From CAHJXF01 sp964657795 (GTDB lineage: Bacteria; Pseudomonadota; Gammaproteobacteria; Burkholderiales; Burkholderiaceae_D), in contig CAZZWS010000190.1 in assembly GCA_964657795.1 (NCBI GenBank), positions 1-7,699 on the forward strand: a stretch of DNA of 7,699 bases. Direction: 5' to 3'. The position numbers and the translations under genes are program-made. The notes beneath the pieces were generated by a model, which searched no databases, was not told where the DNA came from, and was given only the letters and a program-made list of their open reading frames with translations. Shown here piece after piece: positions 1 to 6,640 of the stretch; within the stretch, counting starts at the first letter, position 1; each line of letters opens with the position of its first letter.

Positions 1-1067
1 TTCCTCGTCGCGGCGTCGATGAACACACGGGCGCGTCGCACGGCGAGATACATGTTGGACCCGACATCGATGCGAAGTTCATCGAAGCGCTCGCGCGGCA
101 CTTCGACTTCGAGCGGCTTGCCGTCGGTGACGTCGCTGGCTTCGATGCGCACCGTGGAACCGAGCTTGACGACGTGCTCGACCTTCGCGGTGAAGCTCGC
201 GAGCGCCGGGTCATCGACGATGTCGAGGTCGTGCGGGCGGATGTACGCGGTGCCGGTCGCGTCGACGATGCCGGTGTACTCGGGCGACGCGATGCGCGCT
301 TCGCCGATCTCGGCGACGCCGTCGCGGACGCGACTCGGCATGCGGTTGGCGTGGCCGAGGAAGCCATACACGAAGGCCGTGGCCGGATGGTCGTAGACCT
401 CGTCCGGCTTGCCGACCTGCTCCACGCGGCCGTGGTCGAACAGCACCACGCGATCGGCGACTTCGAGCGCCTCTTCCTGATCGTGGGTGACGAAGACGCT
501 GGTCAGCTGGATCTCGTCGTGCAAGCGGCGCAGCCAGCGCCGCAGGTCCTTCCGCACCTTCGCGTCGAGCGCGCCGAACGGCTCGTCGAGCAGCAGTACC
601 TTGGGCTCGATGGCCAGCGCGCGCGCGAGCGCGATGCGCTGCCGCTGGCCGCCCGACAACTGATGCGGATAGCGGTCGCCGAGCCAGTCGAGCTGCACGA
701 GGTCGAGCAGGCCGTGGACCTTCTGGCGGATCACGGCGTCGCTGGGCCGCTGCTTCTTCGGCTTGACGCGCAGGCCGAACGCGACGTTCTCGAACACGGT
801 CATGTGCCGGAACAGCGCGTAGTGCTGGAACACGAAACCGACGGCGCGTTCGCGCACGTCCTTGCCCGTCGCGTCCTCGTCGTCGAACCAGATGCGACCC
901 TGGTCGGGCACCTCGAGACCGGCGATGACCCGCAGCAGCGTGGTCTTGCCGGAGCCGGACGGACCGAGCAGCGCGACCAGCTCGCCGGGGGCGATCGTGA
1001 GGTCGACGTGATCGAGCGCCACGAAGTCGTTGAAGCGCTTGCAGACGTTCTCGATGCGGATGCTCAT
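1..1067 (-). CDS. cysA: Sulfate/thiosulfate importer ATP-binding protein CysA (3' end cut by window)
   Basis: CysA is the cytoplasmic ATPase that powers the CysTW permease; in the family, two copies hydrolyse ATP to drive sulfate or thiosulfate import. Translation from the ATG at 1067 gives 355 full codons before the left edge, against about 350-365 in the family, so only a few C-terminal residues are missing. All ABC motifs are visible: Walker A GPSGSGKTT (residues 35-43), Q-loop Gln81 in FVFQHYALF, signature LSGGQ (137-141), Walker B LLLDEP (158-163), D-loop ALDAKVR, and H-loop His195 in VFVTHD. Residues from about 240 form the C-terminal regulatory (TOBE-like) part. The start lies 5 bases after the cysW stop, with only a weak ribosome-binding site, so translation is probably coupled to cysW. 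It is the last visible gene of the operon. The family call is secure from motifs and neighbours. Confidence 0.96.
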   Translation of the reverse strand, partial: MSIRIENVCKRFNDFVALDHVDLTIAPGELVALLGPSGSGKTTLLRVIAGLEVPDQGRIWFDDEDATGKDVRERAVGFVFQHYALFRHMTVFENVAFGLRVKPKKQRPSDAVIRQKVHGLLDLVQLDWLGDRYPHQLSGGQRQRIALARALAIEPKVLLLDEPFGALDAKVRKDLRRWLRRLHDEIQLTSVFVTHDQEEALEVADRVVLFDHGRVEQVGKPDEVYDHPATAFVYGFLGHANRMPSRVRDGVAEIGEARIASPEYTGIVDATGTAYIRPHDLDIVDDPALASFTAKVEHVVKLGSTVRIEASDVTDGKPLEVEVPRERFDELRIDVGSNMYLAVRRARVFIDAATR

Positions 1068-1072
1068 GAGGA

Positions 1073-1981
1073 TTAGCGTGACGCCTTGAGGAAACGATGC
1101 TCGACGATCGTCTTGATCACCAGCGTGACGAGCGCGAGGAACGCCAGCAGCGACGCGCATGCGAACGCCGCGGCGAAGTTGTATTCGTTGTAGAGGATCT
1201 CGACGTGCAGCGGCAGCGTGTTGGTCACGCCGCGGATGTGGCCGGACACCACGGACACCGCGCCGAACTCGCCCATCGCCCGCGCGTTGCAGAGGATGAC
1301 CCCGTACAGCAGGCCCCACTTCACGTTGGGCAGCGTGACGCGCCACAGCGTCTGCCAGCCCGACGCCCCGAGCACGACGGCCGCTTCTTCTTCTTCCCTG
1401 CCCTGCGCCTGCATCAGCGGGATCAGCTCACGGGCCACGAACGGGAAGGTCACGAAGATCGTCGCGAGCACGATGCCCGGAACCGCGAAGATGATCTTGA
1501 CGTCGTGCTCCGAGAGCCAGGGCCCGAGCCATCCCTGCAGGCCGAAGATCAGCACGTAGATCAGGCCCGTGACGACGGGAGACACCGAGAACGGCAAGTC
1601 GATCAGCGTGATCAGCAACGCCTTGCCGCGGAAGTCGAACTTGGCGATGGCCCACGCGGCCGTGACGCCGAAGACCAGGTTGGCCGGCACGGCGATGGCG
1701 GCCGCCGTGAAGGTGAGGCGGATCGCGGCCAGCGCTTCGGGATCGGAAATGGCGGTGAAGTAGTTCGCGACGCCCTTGCGGAAGGCCTCGACGAAGACCG
1801 CCGCCAGCGGGATCAGCAGCGTCACCGCGACGTAGAGCAGCGCGATGACGATCAGCGTGATCGGCATCCAGCCGGCTTCGCGCAGAGGCTTGCGGGCCGG
1901 CGCGGTCCGGGCGGGAGGGACGATGACGGTGGACGCAGCGATCGAACGATCAGGCCCGTCCTTGACGATGACGGCGGCCAT
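1073..1981 (-). CDS. cysW: Sulfate/thiosulfate ABC importer permease CysW
   Basis: CysW is one of two inner-membrane permease subunits of the CysTWA importer and forms the transport channel with CysT. The protein is 302 residues with a hydrophilic N-terminal tail (about 1-38), then several hydrophobic helices, the first near 39-66. The coupling (EAA) loop that docks on CysA is clear at about 199-219: EAAVVLGASGWQ followed by TLWRVTLP. I chose the ATG at 1981 because it overlaps the cysT stop as TGATG and has AGGAG 11 bases upstream. The open frame extends further upstream to 2578, but there it only reads cysT out of frame. The tail is longer than I recall for E. coli CysW; an internal Met39 would remove it but has no supporting context. 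Four glutamates in a row (196-199) precede the EAA loop. It ends in TAA, 5 bases before cysA. Confidence 0.96.
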   Translation of the reverse strand: MAAVIVKDGPDRSIAASTVIVPPARTAPARKPLREAGWMPITLIVIALLYVAVTLLIPLAAVFVEAFRKGVANYFTAISDPEALAAIRLTFTAAAIAVPANLVFGVTAAWAIAKFDFRGKALLITLIDLPFSVSPVVTGLIYVLIFGLQGWLGPWLSEHDVKIIFAVPGIVLATIFVTFPFVARELIPLMQAQGREEEEAAVVLGASGWQTLWRVTLPNVKWGLLYGVILCNARAMGEFGAVSVVSGHIRGVTNTLPLHVEILYNEYNFAAAFACASLLAFLALVTLVIKTIVEHRFLKASR

Positions 1982-2826
1982 CAGACCGACCGCTCCTGCG
2001 CGTTGCGACGCCGCATCCAGCCTTGCAGCAGGTTGATCGCGAGCAGCATCGCGAACGACGCCAGCAGCATCACGACCGCGAGCGCGGTGGCGCCGGGGTA
2101 GTCGTACTGCTCCAGCTTGCTGATGATGACCAGCGGCGCGATCTCCGAGACCATCGGCATGTTGCCGGCGATGAAGACGACCGAGCCGTACTCGCCGACG
2201 GCCCGTGCGAACGCGAGCGTGAAGCCGGTCAGCAGCGCCGGCATGATCGTCGGCAGGATGACCTTGGCGAAGATCTGCAGCGGGTTGGCGCCGAGCGAGC
2301 GCGCGGCTTCCTCGAGCTCGCGCTCCATGTCCTCGAGCACCGGCTGGATGGTGCGCACGACGAACGGCAGGCCGATGAAGACGAGGGCCACGAGGATGCC
2401 GAGCGGCGTGAACGCGACCTTGATGCCGAGCGCCGCGAGCGGTGCGCCGAGCCAGCCGTTGGGCGCATAGACCGCGGTCAACGCGATGCCGGCGACCGCG
2501 GTCGGCAATGCGAACGGCAGATCGACCAGGGCGTCGACGATGCGCCAGCCGGGAAAGCGGTAGCGGACCAGCACCCACGACAGCAGCAGGCCGAAGACGG
2601 CGTTGACGGCCGCGGCGAGCAGCGCGGTGCCGAATGACAGGCGCAGCGACGCGAGGACGCGCGGTGCCGTGACGGTTGCGACGAACTGGCCCGAGGTGAG
2701 CGTGAACGTCTTGAGGAAGGCGGCCGACAGCGGGATCAGGACGATCAGCGCGAGGTACAGCAGCGTGGTGCCGAGCGCGAGATGGAAGCCGGGGAGCACG
2801 CTGGGGCGACGGAGGGTGATGCTCAT
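1981..2826 (-). CDS. cysT: Sulfate/thiosulfate ABC importer permease CysT (CysU)
   Basis: CysT is the second inner-membrane permease subunit, pairing with CysW. The protein is 281 residues, the usual family length. The first membrane helix is at about 17-40, followed by further helices with short loops. The EAA loop is at about 172-192 (LEEAARSLGANPLQIFAKVILP in two parts: EEAARSLGA, then AKVILP). The conserved DLPFALPTAVAG stretch at 102-113 and ARAVGEYGSVVFIAG at 207-221 are typical of CysT. The ATG at 2826 is the start that places the N-terminus just before the first helix. The bases directly upstream show no good Shine-Dalgarno sequence, so initiation may depend on ribosomes arriving from upstream (see the 60-codon frame at 2823-3005). 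It overlaps cysW by one base. Confidence 0.96.
   Translation of the reverse strand: MSITLRRPSVLPGFHLALGTTLLYLALIVLIPLSAAFLKTFTLTSGQFVATVTAPRVLASLRLSFGTALLAAAVNAVFGLLLSWVLVRYRFPGWRIVDALVDLPFALPTAVAGIALTAVYAPNGWLGAPLAALGIKVAFTPLGILVALVFIGLPFVVRTIQPVLEDMERELEEAARSLGANPLQIFAKVILPTIMPALLTGFTLAFARAVGEYGSVVFIAGNMPMVSEIAPLVIISKLEQYDYPGATALAVVMLLASFAMLLAINLLQGWMRRRNAQERSV
1993..1997 (-). promoter_or_regulatory. Ribosome binding site for cysW
   Basis: AGGAG lies inside the last codons of cysT, 11 bases before the cysW ATG at 1981. Together with the TGATG overlap it decides the cysW start and indicates coupled translation of the two permeases. The spacing is at the long end of the usual range. Confidence 0.55.
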
Positions 2827-3005
2827 GGGAACACTCGCGACGTCGCCATGGGATCGTGCTCGGTGGCGCTCACCGGATCAACCTTCATTTCGTCGTTCCC
2901 GCGAACGCGGGAACCCAGCGTCGTCGATGCCGGCACCGCATAACCACACCGGGTCCCCGCGTTCGCGAGGACGACGAAATGGACTGAGTGCGACATCGAC
3001 CGCAT
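2823..3005 (-). other. Possible 60-codon bridging ORF across the cysP-cysT gap
   Basis: This open frame starts at an ATG that overlaps the cysP stop (TGATG, 3007-3003) and ends at a TGA lying inside the cysT start (ATGA, 2826-2823). It therefore spans the whole 178-base gap without a stop, including the REP pair. The start is preceded by a purine-rich GGGAAGGGG at 3016-3008, a plausible though close ribosome-binding site, whereas cysT itself has none that I can see. The peptide has no recognisable domain and its middle is simply the repeat read in one frame (for example GSRVRGNDE). If translated, its likely role is to carry ribosomes by termination and reinitiation to cysT, not to make a functional protein. 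Chance openness in GC-rich DNA is the main alternative. Confidence 0.35.
2887..2980. repeat. Inverted pair of REP-like palindromes (REPIN-type) between cysP and cysT
   Basis: Two arms of about 30 bases face each other: ATTTCGTCGTTCCCGCGAAC... from 2887, and its near reverse complement ending at 2980. Each arm holds its own hairpin: TTCCCGCG/CGCGGGAA at 2896-2913, perfect apart from the loop, and GTCC.CGCG/CGCG.GGAC at 2953-2972 with one mismatch. About 34 bases of unrelated sequence separate the arms. This matches the known architecture of REPINs, non-autonomous elements mobilised by RAYT transposases in many proteobacteria. No T-tract follows on the minus strand, so it does not look like an intrinsic terminator. 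It may still slow ribosomes or RNases and set relative expression of cysP and cysT. Confidence 0.85.
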
Positions 3006-4024
3006 CACCCCTTCCCATTGGCCGCCATGATCCTGTCGAACTCCCCGCCATCGTTGAAGTGCTTCACCTGCGCGTCCTTCCAGCTGCCGAACATCTCGTC
3101 GACCGTGAACAACTGGATCGGCTTGAACACGGCCACGTTGGCGGCCATCACCTTTTGCGAACGCACGCGCAGGTAGTGCTTCGCGGCGATCTCCTGCGCC
3201 TCGTCGCTGTACAAGAAATCGAGATAGCCCTTCGCCGCGACGGCCGTGCCTTTCTTCTGCACCACGCGATCGATCACCGCGACCGGGTTCTCGCACAGCA
3301 CGCTGACCGACGGATAGACCGCGTCGACCTTGCCCGCGCCGAATTCGCGATCGACCTGCACCACCTCGCTCTCGAACGTGATCAGTACGTCACCGATGCC
3401 ACGTTGCAGGAACGTCGTCGTCGCGCCGCGACCGCCGGTGTCGAGCACCGGCACGTTCTTGAAGATCTTCCCGACGAAGGCCGCGGCATCCGCGTCGCTC
3501 ATGCCCTTCTTCTTCGCATAACCCCAAGCGCCCATGTAGCTGTAGCGCCCGTTGCCGCCGGTCTTGGGATTGACGATGACGACCTGGATGCCCGGCCTCG
3601 CGAGATCGTCCCAGTCCTTCACGCCCTTCGGGTTGCCCTTGCGGACCAGGAACAGCATCGTCGAATAGGTCGGCGACGCGTTGTTCGGGAAACGCTTCGA
3701 CCAGTCGGCCGCCACGAGGCCGCGCGACGCGAGGAAGTCGATGTCGTTGGCCGAGTTCATCGTGACCACGTCGGCTTCGAGGCCGTCGGCCACCGAGCGC
3801 GCCTGCTTGCTCGACCCGTCGTGCGACTGGTTGACCGTGACGTCCTGGCCGGACTTCTGCTTCCAGGACTTCGTGAACGCCGGGTCGATCTCCTTGTAGA
3901 ACTCGCGCGCGACATCGTACGAGGCGTTGAGCAGGACCTGCTGCTGCGCCTGCGCGCCGCTGACCGCGGCGAGCGACAACGCGATTGCCGCGACGAGCCT
4001 TCCGAGGATCGATGTCGATGTCAT
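3005..4024 (-). CDS. cysP: Periplasmic thiosulfate/sulfate-binding protein, CysP-type
   Basis: This periplasmic receptor delivers its anion to CysTWA. The protein is 339 residues, the usual length, with a Sec signal peptide (hydrophobic core about 9-22, cleavage after AQA at 26). The mature part has hallmarks I associate with E. coli CysP rather than Sbp: LLNASYDVARE (31-41), SPTYSTM (117-123), DTGGRGATTTF (195-205), FESEV (217-221) and MFGSWKDAQVKHF. Phe217 takes the place of the sulfate-contacting tryptophan of Sbp, as in E. coli CysP. Gly156 replaces the serine usual in the anion-loop motif KTSG (here KTGGNGR). A single cysteine (Cys244) sits where related proteins have Ala. The start at 4024 gives a clean signal peptide; the upstream AGAAAG is a weak ribosome site. 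It lies 40 bases after sbp, probably an ancient duplicate of it. CysP versus a second Sbp is inferred from motifs, so anion preference is unproven. Confidence 0.85.
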   Translation of the reverse strand: MTSTSILGRLVAAIALSLAAVSGAQAQQQVLLNASYDVAREFYKEIDPAFTKSWKQKSGQDVTVNQSHDGSSKQARSVADGLEADVVTMNSANDIDFLASRGLVAADWSKRFPNNASPTYSTMLFLVRKGNPKGVKDWDDLARPGIQVVIVNPKTGGNGRYSYMGAWGYAKKKGMSDADAAAFVGKIFKNVPVLDTGGRGATTTFLQRGIGDVLITFESEVVQVDREFGAGKVDAVYPSVSVLCENPVAVIDRVVQKKGTAVAAKGYLDFLYSDEAQEIAAKHYLRVRSQKVMAANVAVFKPIQLFTVDEMFGSWKDAQVKHFNDGGEFDRIMAANGKG

Positions 4025-4068
4025 GAACGCTTTCTGGGGATGGTTCGGATGGACCGTGCGCCGATCAT
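4021..4068 (-). other. Possible 15-codon bridging ORF across the sbp-cysP gap
   Basis: An ATG at 4068-4066 overlaps the sbp stop as ATGA. Its frame runs 15 codons (peptide MIGARSIRTIPRKRS) to a TGA at 4023-4021 that overlaps the cysP start, again as ATGA. The frame therefore touches both genes and fills the 40-base gap exactly. No good Shine-Dalgarno sequence precedes it, so any use would rely on ribosomes terminating on sbp. A frame this short could easily be open by chance; it matters mainly because two other gaps show the same geometry. Confidence 0.25.
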
Positions 4069-5120
4069 TTCGCGCCCGGCTGATAGATCTGGTCGAACAC
4101 GCCGCCGTCGGCGAAGTGCGTCTTCTGCGCCTTCGTCCAGCCGCCGAACGTGTCGTCGATGGTGAACAGCGTCAGCTTCGGGAACTGCGCCGCATGCTTC
4201 GCCGCGACGGCCGCCGACCGCGGCCGATAGAAGTTGCGGGCGGCGATCTCCTGGCCTTCGTCGCTGTACAGGTACTGCAGATAGGCCTCCGCGACCTTGC
4301 GGGTACCGCGCTTGTCGACCACCTTGTCGACGACGGCCACCGGCGGCTCGGCGAGGATGCTCGACGGTGGATAGACGACGTCGAACTTGTCGGCGCCGAA
4401 TTCCTTCTTCGCCAGATCGGCCTCGTTCTCCCACGACAGCAGCACGTCGCCGATGCCGCGTTCCGCGAACGTCACCGTCGCGCCGCGTGCACCGGAGTCC
4501 AGCACCGGCACATTCTTGTAGACGCGCGTGATGAAGTCGCGTGCCTTCGCTTCGTCGCCGTTGTTCTTCTTCAACGCGTAGCCGTACGCGGCCAGATAGG
4601 CCCAACGTGCCCCGCCGGACGTCTTGGGATTCGCGACGATCATCGCGTTGCCCGGCTTCGCGAGATCGTCCCAATCCTTGATGCCCTTCGGGTTGCCCTT
4701 CCGCACGAGGAAGATGATCGTCGACGTGTACGGCGTGCTGGCGTTCGGGAACTGCTTCGCCCAGGCGGGCGACAGCAGCTTCTTCTCGGCCAGGGCGTCG
4801 ATGTCGTAGGCCAGCGCGAGCGTGACGACGTCGGCGTCGATGCCGTCAATCACGGAGCGCGCCTGCTTGCCGGAACCGCCGTGGGACTGCTGGATCGTCA
4901 CGTTGTCGCCGGTCTTTTGTTTCCAGTCGGCGGCGAAGGCCTTGTTGAACTCCTGGTAGAGCTCGCGCGTCGGGTCATAGGAGACGTTGAGCAGCTTGAT
5001 GTCGGCCGCACGCACCGAAGGGACGACGAAGATACCGCCCGTGATGACGAGCGTGGCGACGAGAAGATGGAGACCGCGCGAGCGTTGCGAGGCACGTTTG
5101 GACGAAGCAGGGGAATTCAT
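4065..5120 (-). CDS. sbp: Periplasmic sulfate-binding protein Sbp
   Basis: Sbp is the periplasmic sulfate receptor that delivers sulfate to the CysTWA importer. From ATG 5120 it is 351 residues, with a long Arg-rich n-region, a hydrophobic core (about 17-34) and likely cleavage after VRA at 38. The mature sequence follows E. coli Sbp closely as I recall it: LLNVSYDPTREL (43-54), QSHGGSGKQA (78-87), KTSGGARW (166-173), DSGARGATVTF and LLSWENEA (227-234). The residues that ligate sulfate in Salmonella SBP are kept: a Ser in QSHGG (79), Ser-Gly-Gly (168-170) and Trp230. The start is ambiguous between ATG 5120 and ATG 5129 (three codons longer); GAGAG sits 11 bases before 5120 but only 2 before 5129, favouring 5120. 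An in-frame GTG at 5273 is too far from the signal peptide. It follows cysN after a 239-base gap and may have its own promoter, though none is obvious. Confidence 0.94.
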   Translation of the reverse strand: MNSPASSKRASQRSRGLHLLVATLVITGGIFVVPSVRAADIKLLNVSYDPTRELYQEFNKAFAADWKQKTGDNVTIQQSHGGSGKQARSVIDGIDADVVTLALAYDIDALAEKKLLSPAWAKQFPNASTPYTSTIIFLVRKGNPKGIKDWDDLAKPGNAMIVANPKTSGGARWAYLAAYGYALKKNNGDEAKARDFITRVYKNVPVLDSGARGATVTFAERGIGDVLLSWENEADLAKKEFGADKFDVVYPPSSILAEPPVAVVDKVVDKRGTRKVAEAYLQYLYSDEGQEIAARNFYRPRSAAVAAKHAAQFPKLTLFTIDDTFGGWTKAQKTHFADGGVFDQIYQPGAK

Positions 5121-5359
5121 TCTTTTCATTTCTCTCGAGGATGTCGATGCCGCGCGATGATGGCGCGTGACACGGGCATGGAGCACGACGCGGTCTTCCG
5201 GGTTACGGACGATTGCCGCGGCAGACTCGTTGCGAAGGGATTGGCGAGCGGTTGACGGCGAGGTCGGACTCACCGCGGGTCATGCGCGCCTACATCGTTC
5301 GCGAGCCCATACCGCCGCCGTTCGCGGCATCCGGAGCGCGGACGACGGCCGGACCGTCT
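5121..5359. other. Intergenic region between cysN and sbp
   Basis: This is the longest stretch without a confident gene. On the minus strand I see no convincing -35/-10 pair, no hairpin followed by a T-tract and no clear CysB-like site, though CysB sites are too loose to judge by eye. There is no REP pair here, unlike the two other long gaps. An ATG overlapping the cysN stop (5363) opens a 27-codon frame ending at 5280; an overlapping ATG (5283) opens a 26-codon frame ending in TAA at 5203. Neither reaches sbp, so a coupling chain would break here. This is the most likely place for an internal promoter for sbp through cysA. Confidence 0.6.
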
Positions 5360-6640
5360 TCATGCCGAGACGATCATGCCAGCCGCCACCGTGTGATTGG
5401 TCACCTCGTCGATGACGATGAACGCACCGGTCGCCTTGTTGTCGGCGTAGGCATCGACGAGCAGCGGATCGCGCAGGCGCAGTCGGACGCGCCCGATTTC
5501 GTTCATGGTCAACGAGGCATCCTCCGCATCGCGCGACTCGAGGCTGGCGACGTCGAGCTTGCTGACGACGCCGTCGATGATCGCCTTCGTCGTGCGCGTC
5601 GTGTGCTTGACGAGGTAGCGGCCGTTGCGGGCCATCGGTGCGGCATCCATCCAGCACACCATCGCCTCGATGTTCTTCGCGACCGCCGCCGGCGACGACG
5701 CGTGCGCGATCAGGTCGCCGCGCGAGATGTCGATCTCGTCGGCGAGCAGCAGCGTCACCGACTGCGGCGCCGCAGCTTCGCTCAACGTGCCGTCGAGCGT
5801 GACGATGCTGGCGACGGTGGTCTCGCGACCGCCGGGTTGCACGATGACGCGGTCGCCGACGCGTACCGTGCCCGACTCGATGCGACCCATGTAGCCGCGC
5901 ACGTAGACCTCGGGCAGCCCGGGACGGCTGACGAGCTGCACCGGGAAGCGCCACGGCAGGCCGGTCGGCGGCGACACGTCGACCGCTTCGAGGTGCGCGA
6001 GCAGCGTGGGCCCGGAATACCAGTCGAGATGCGTGCCGCGCTCGACGACCATGTCGCCGTGCAACGCGGACATCGGGATGCAGCGCACGTCGTCGAGGCC
6101 CAGCCTGGTGGCGATGTCGACGATCTCCGCACGCAGGGTATCGAAACGCCGTTCGTCGTAGTCGACGAGGTCCATCTTGTTGATCGCGAAGACGACGTGA
6201 CGGATGCCGAGCAAGGCGGCGATGGCGGCATGCCGCCGCGACTGCGGCAATACACCCTTCTTCGCGTCGACCAGCACGATCGTGAGATCGGCGGTCGATG
6301 CGCCGGTCACCATGTTGCGCGTGTACTGCTCGTGGCCCGGTGTGTCCGCGATGATGAACTTGCGTTCGGGCGTCGCGAAGTAGCGGTACGCAACGTCGAT
6401 CGTGATGCCCTGCTCGCGTTCGGCGACGAGGCCGTCGGTCAGCAGCGCGAGGTCGACCGCGATGCCGTCGTCCATCAGTGCATCGACGTTGCCGCCGACG
6501 CCGCCGCGCCGCGCGGTGGTCCGCACGAGCGCGTCGTACTGGTCTTCGAAGATCGACTTGGCGTCGTAGAGCAGGCGCCCGATGAGGGTGCTCTTGCCGT
6601 CGTCGACGGAGCCGGCGGTGGAGAAGCGGAGGAGGTTCAT
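5360..6640 (-). CDS. cysN: Sulfate adenylyltransferase subunit 1 CysN (regulatory GTPase)
   Basis: CysN is the GTPase subunit of ATP sulfurylase. Its GTP hydrolysis drives CysD to make APS from ATP and sulfate in the cytoplasm. The protein is 426 residues. All EF-Tu-like G motifs are present: G1 GSVDDGKST (10-18), G2 GITID (78-82), G3 DTPGH (99-103), G4 NKMD (154-157) and G5 SAL (191-193). Beta-barrel domains follow, with the conserved DEIDISRGDL stretch, and the protein ends at VAAGMIVSA. Compared with E. coli CysN (475 residues) it lacks the N-terminal extension of about 25 residues and the C-terminal tail. It has no fused CysC kinase domain. About 10 extra residues, glycine-rich and acidic (around 44-62), lie before the switch I region. 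ATG 6640 was chosen because homology begins immediately (LLRFSTAGSVDDGK); the frame is open to 6853 but there it only reads repeat and cysD DNA. Its own ribosome site is weak (GGGGG, 7 bases upstream). Confidence 0.97.
   Translation of the reverse strand: MNLLRFSTAGSVDDGKSTLIGRLLYDAKSIFEDQYDALVRTTARRGGVGGNVDALMDDGIAVDLALLTDGLVAEREQGITIDVAYRYFATPERKFIIADTPGHEQYTRNMVTGASTADLTIVLVDAKKGVLPQSRRHAAIAALLGIRHVVFAINKMDLVDYDERRFDTLRAEIVDIATRLGLDDVRCIPMSALHGDMVVERGTHLDWYSGPTLLAHLEAVDVSPPTGLPWRFPVQLVSRPGLPEVYVRGYMGRIESGTVRVGDRVIVQPGGRETTVASIVTLDGTLSEAAAPQSVTLLLADEIDISRGDLIAHASSPAAVAKNIEAMVCWMDAAPMARNGRYLVKHTTRTTKAIIDGVVSKLDVASLESRDAEDASLTMNEIGRVRLRLRDPLLVDAYADNKATGAFIVIDEVTNHTVAAGMIVSA

Noticed and set aside
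1385..1397. GAA microsatellite in cysW as a phase-variable tract
   Set aside because: Only four GAA codons, and a three-base unit would not shift the frame; it simply encodes Glu196-199 beside the EAA loop.
1982..2578. N-terminal extension of cysW upstream of 1981
   Set aside because: It reads cysT in another frame; the TGATG overlap and AGGAG mark the true start.
2887..2980. REP hairpins as intrinsic terminators
   Set aside because: No T-tract follows on the coding strand here or at 6664-6744, and essential partner genes lie downstream in both cases.
5121..5273. GTG start for sbp at 5273
   Set aside because: It would put about 50 polar residues before the signal peptide; ATG 5120 or 5129 gives a normal Sec signal.
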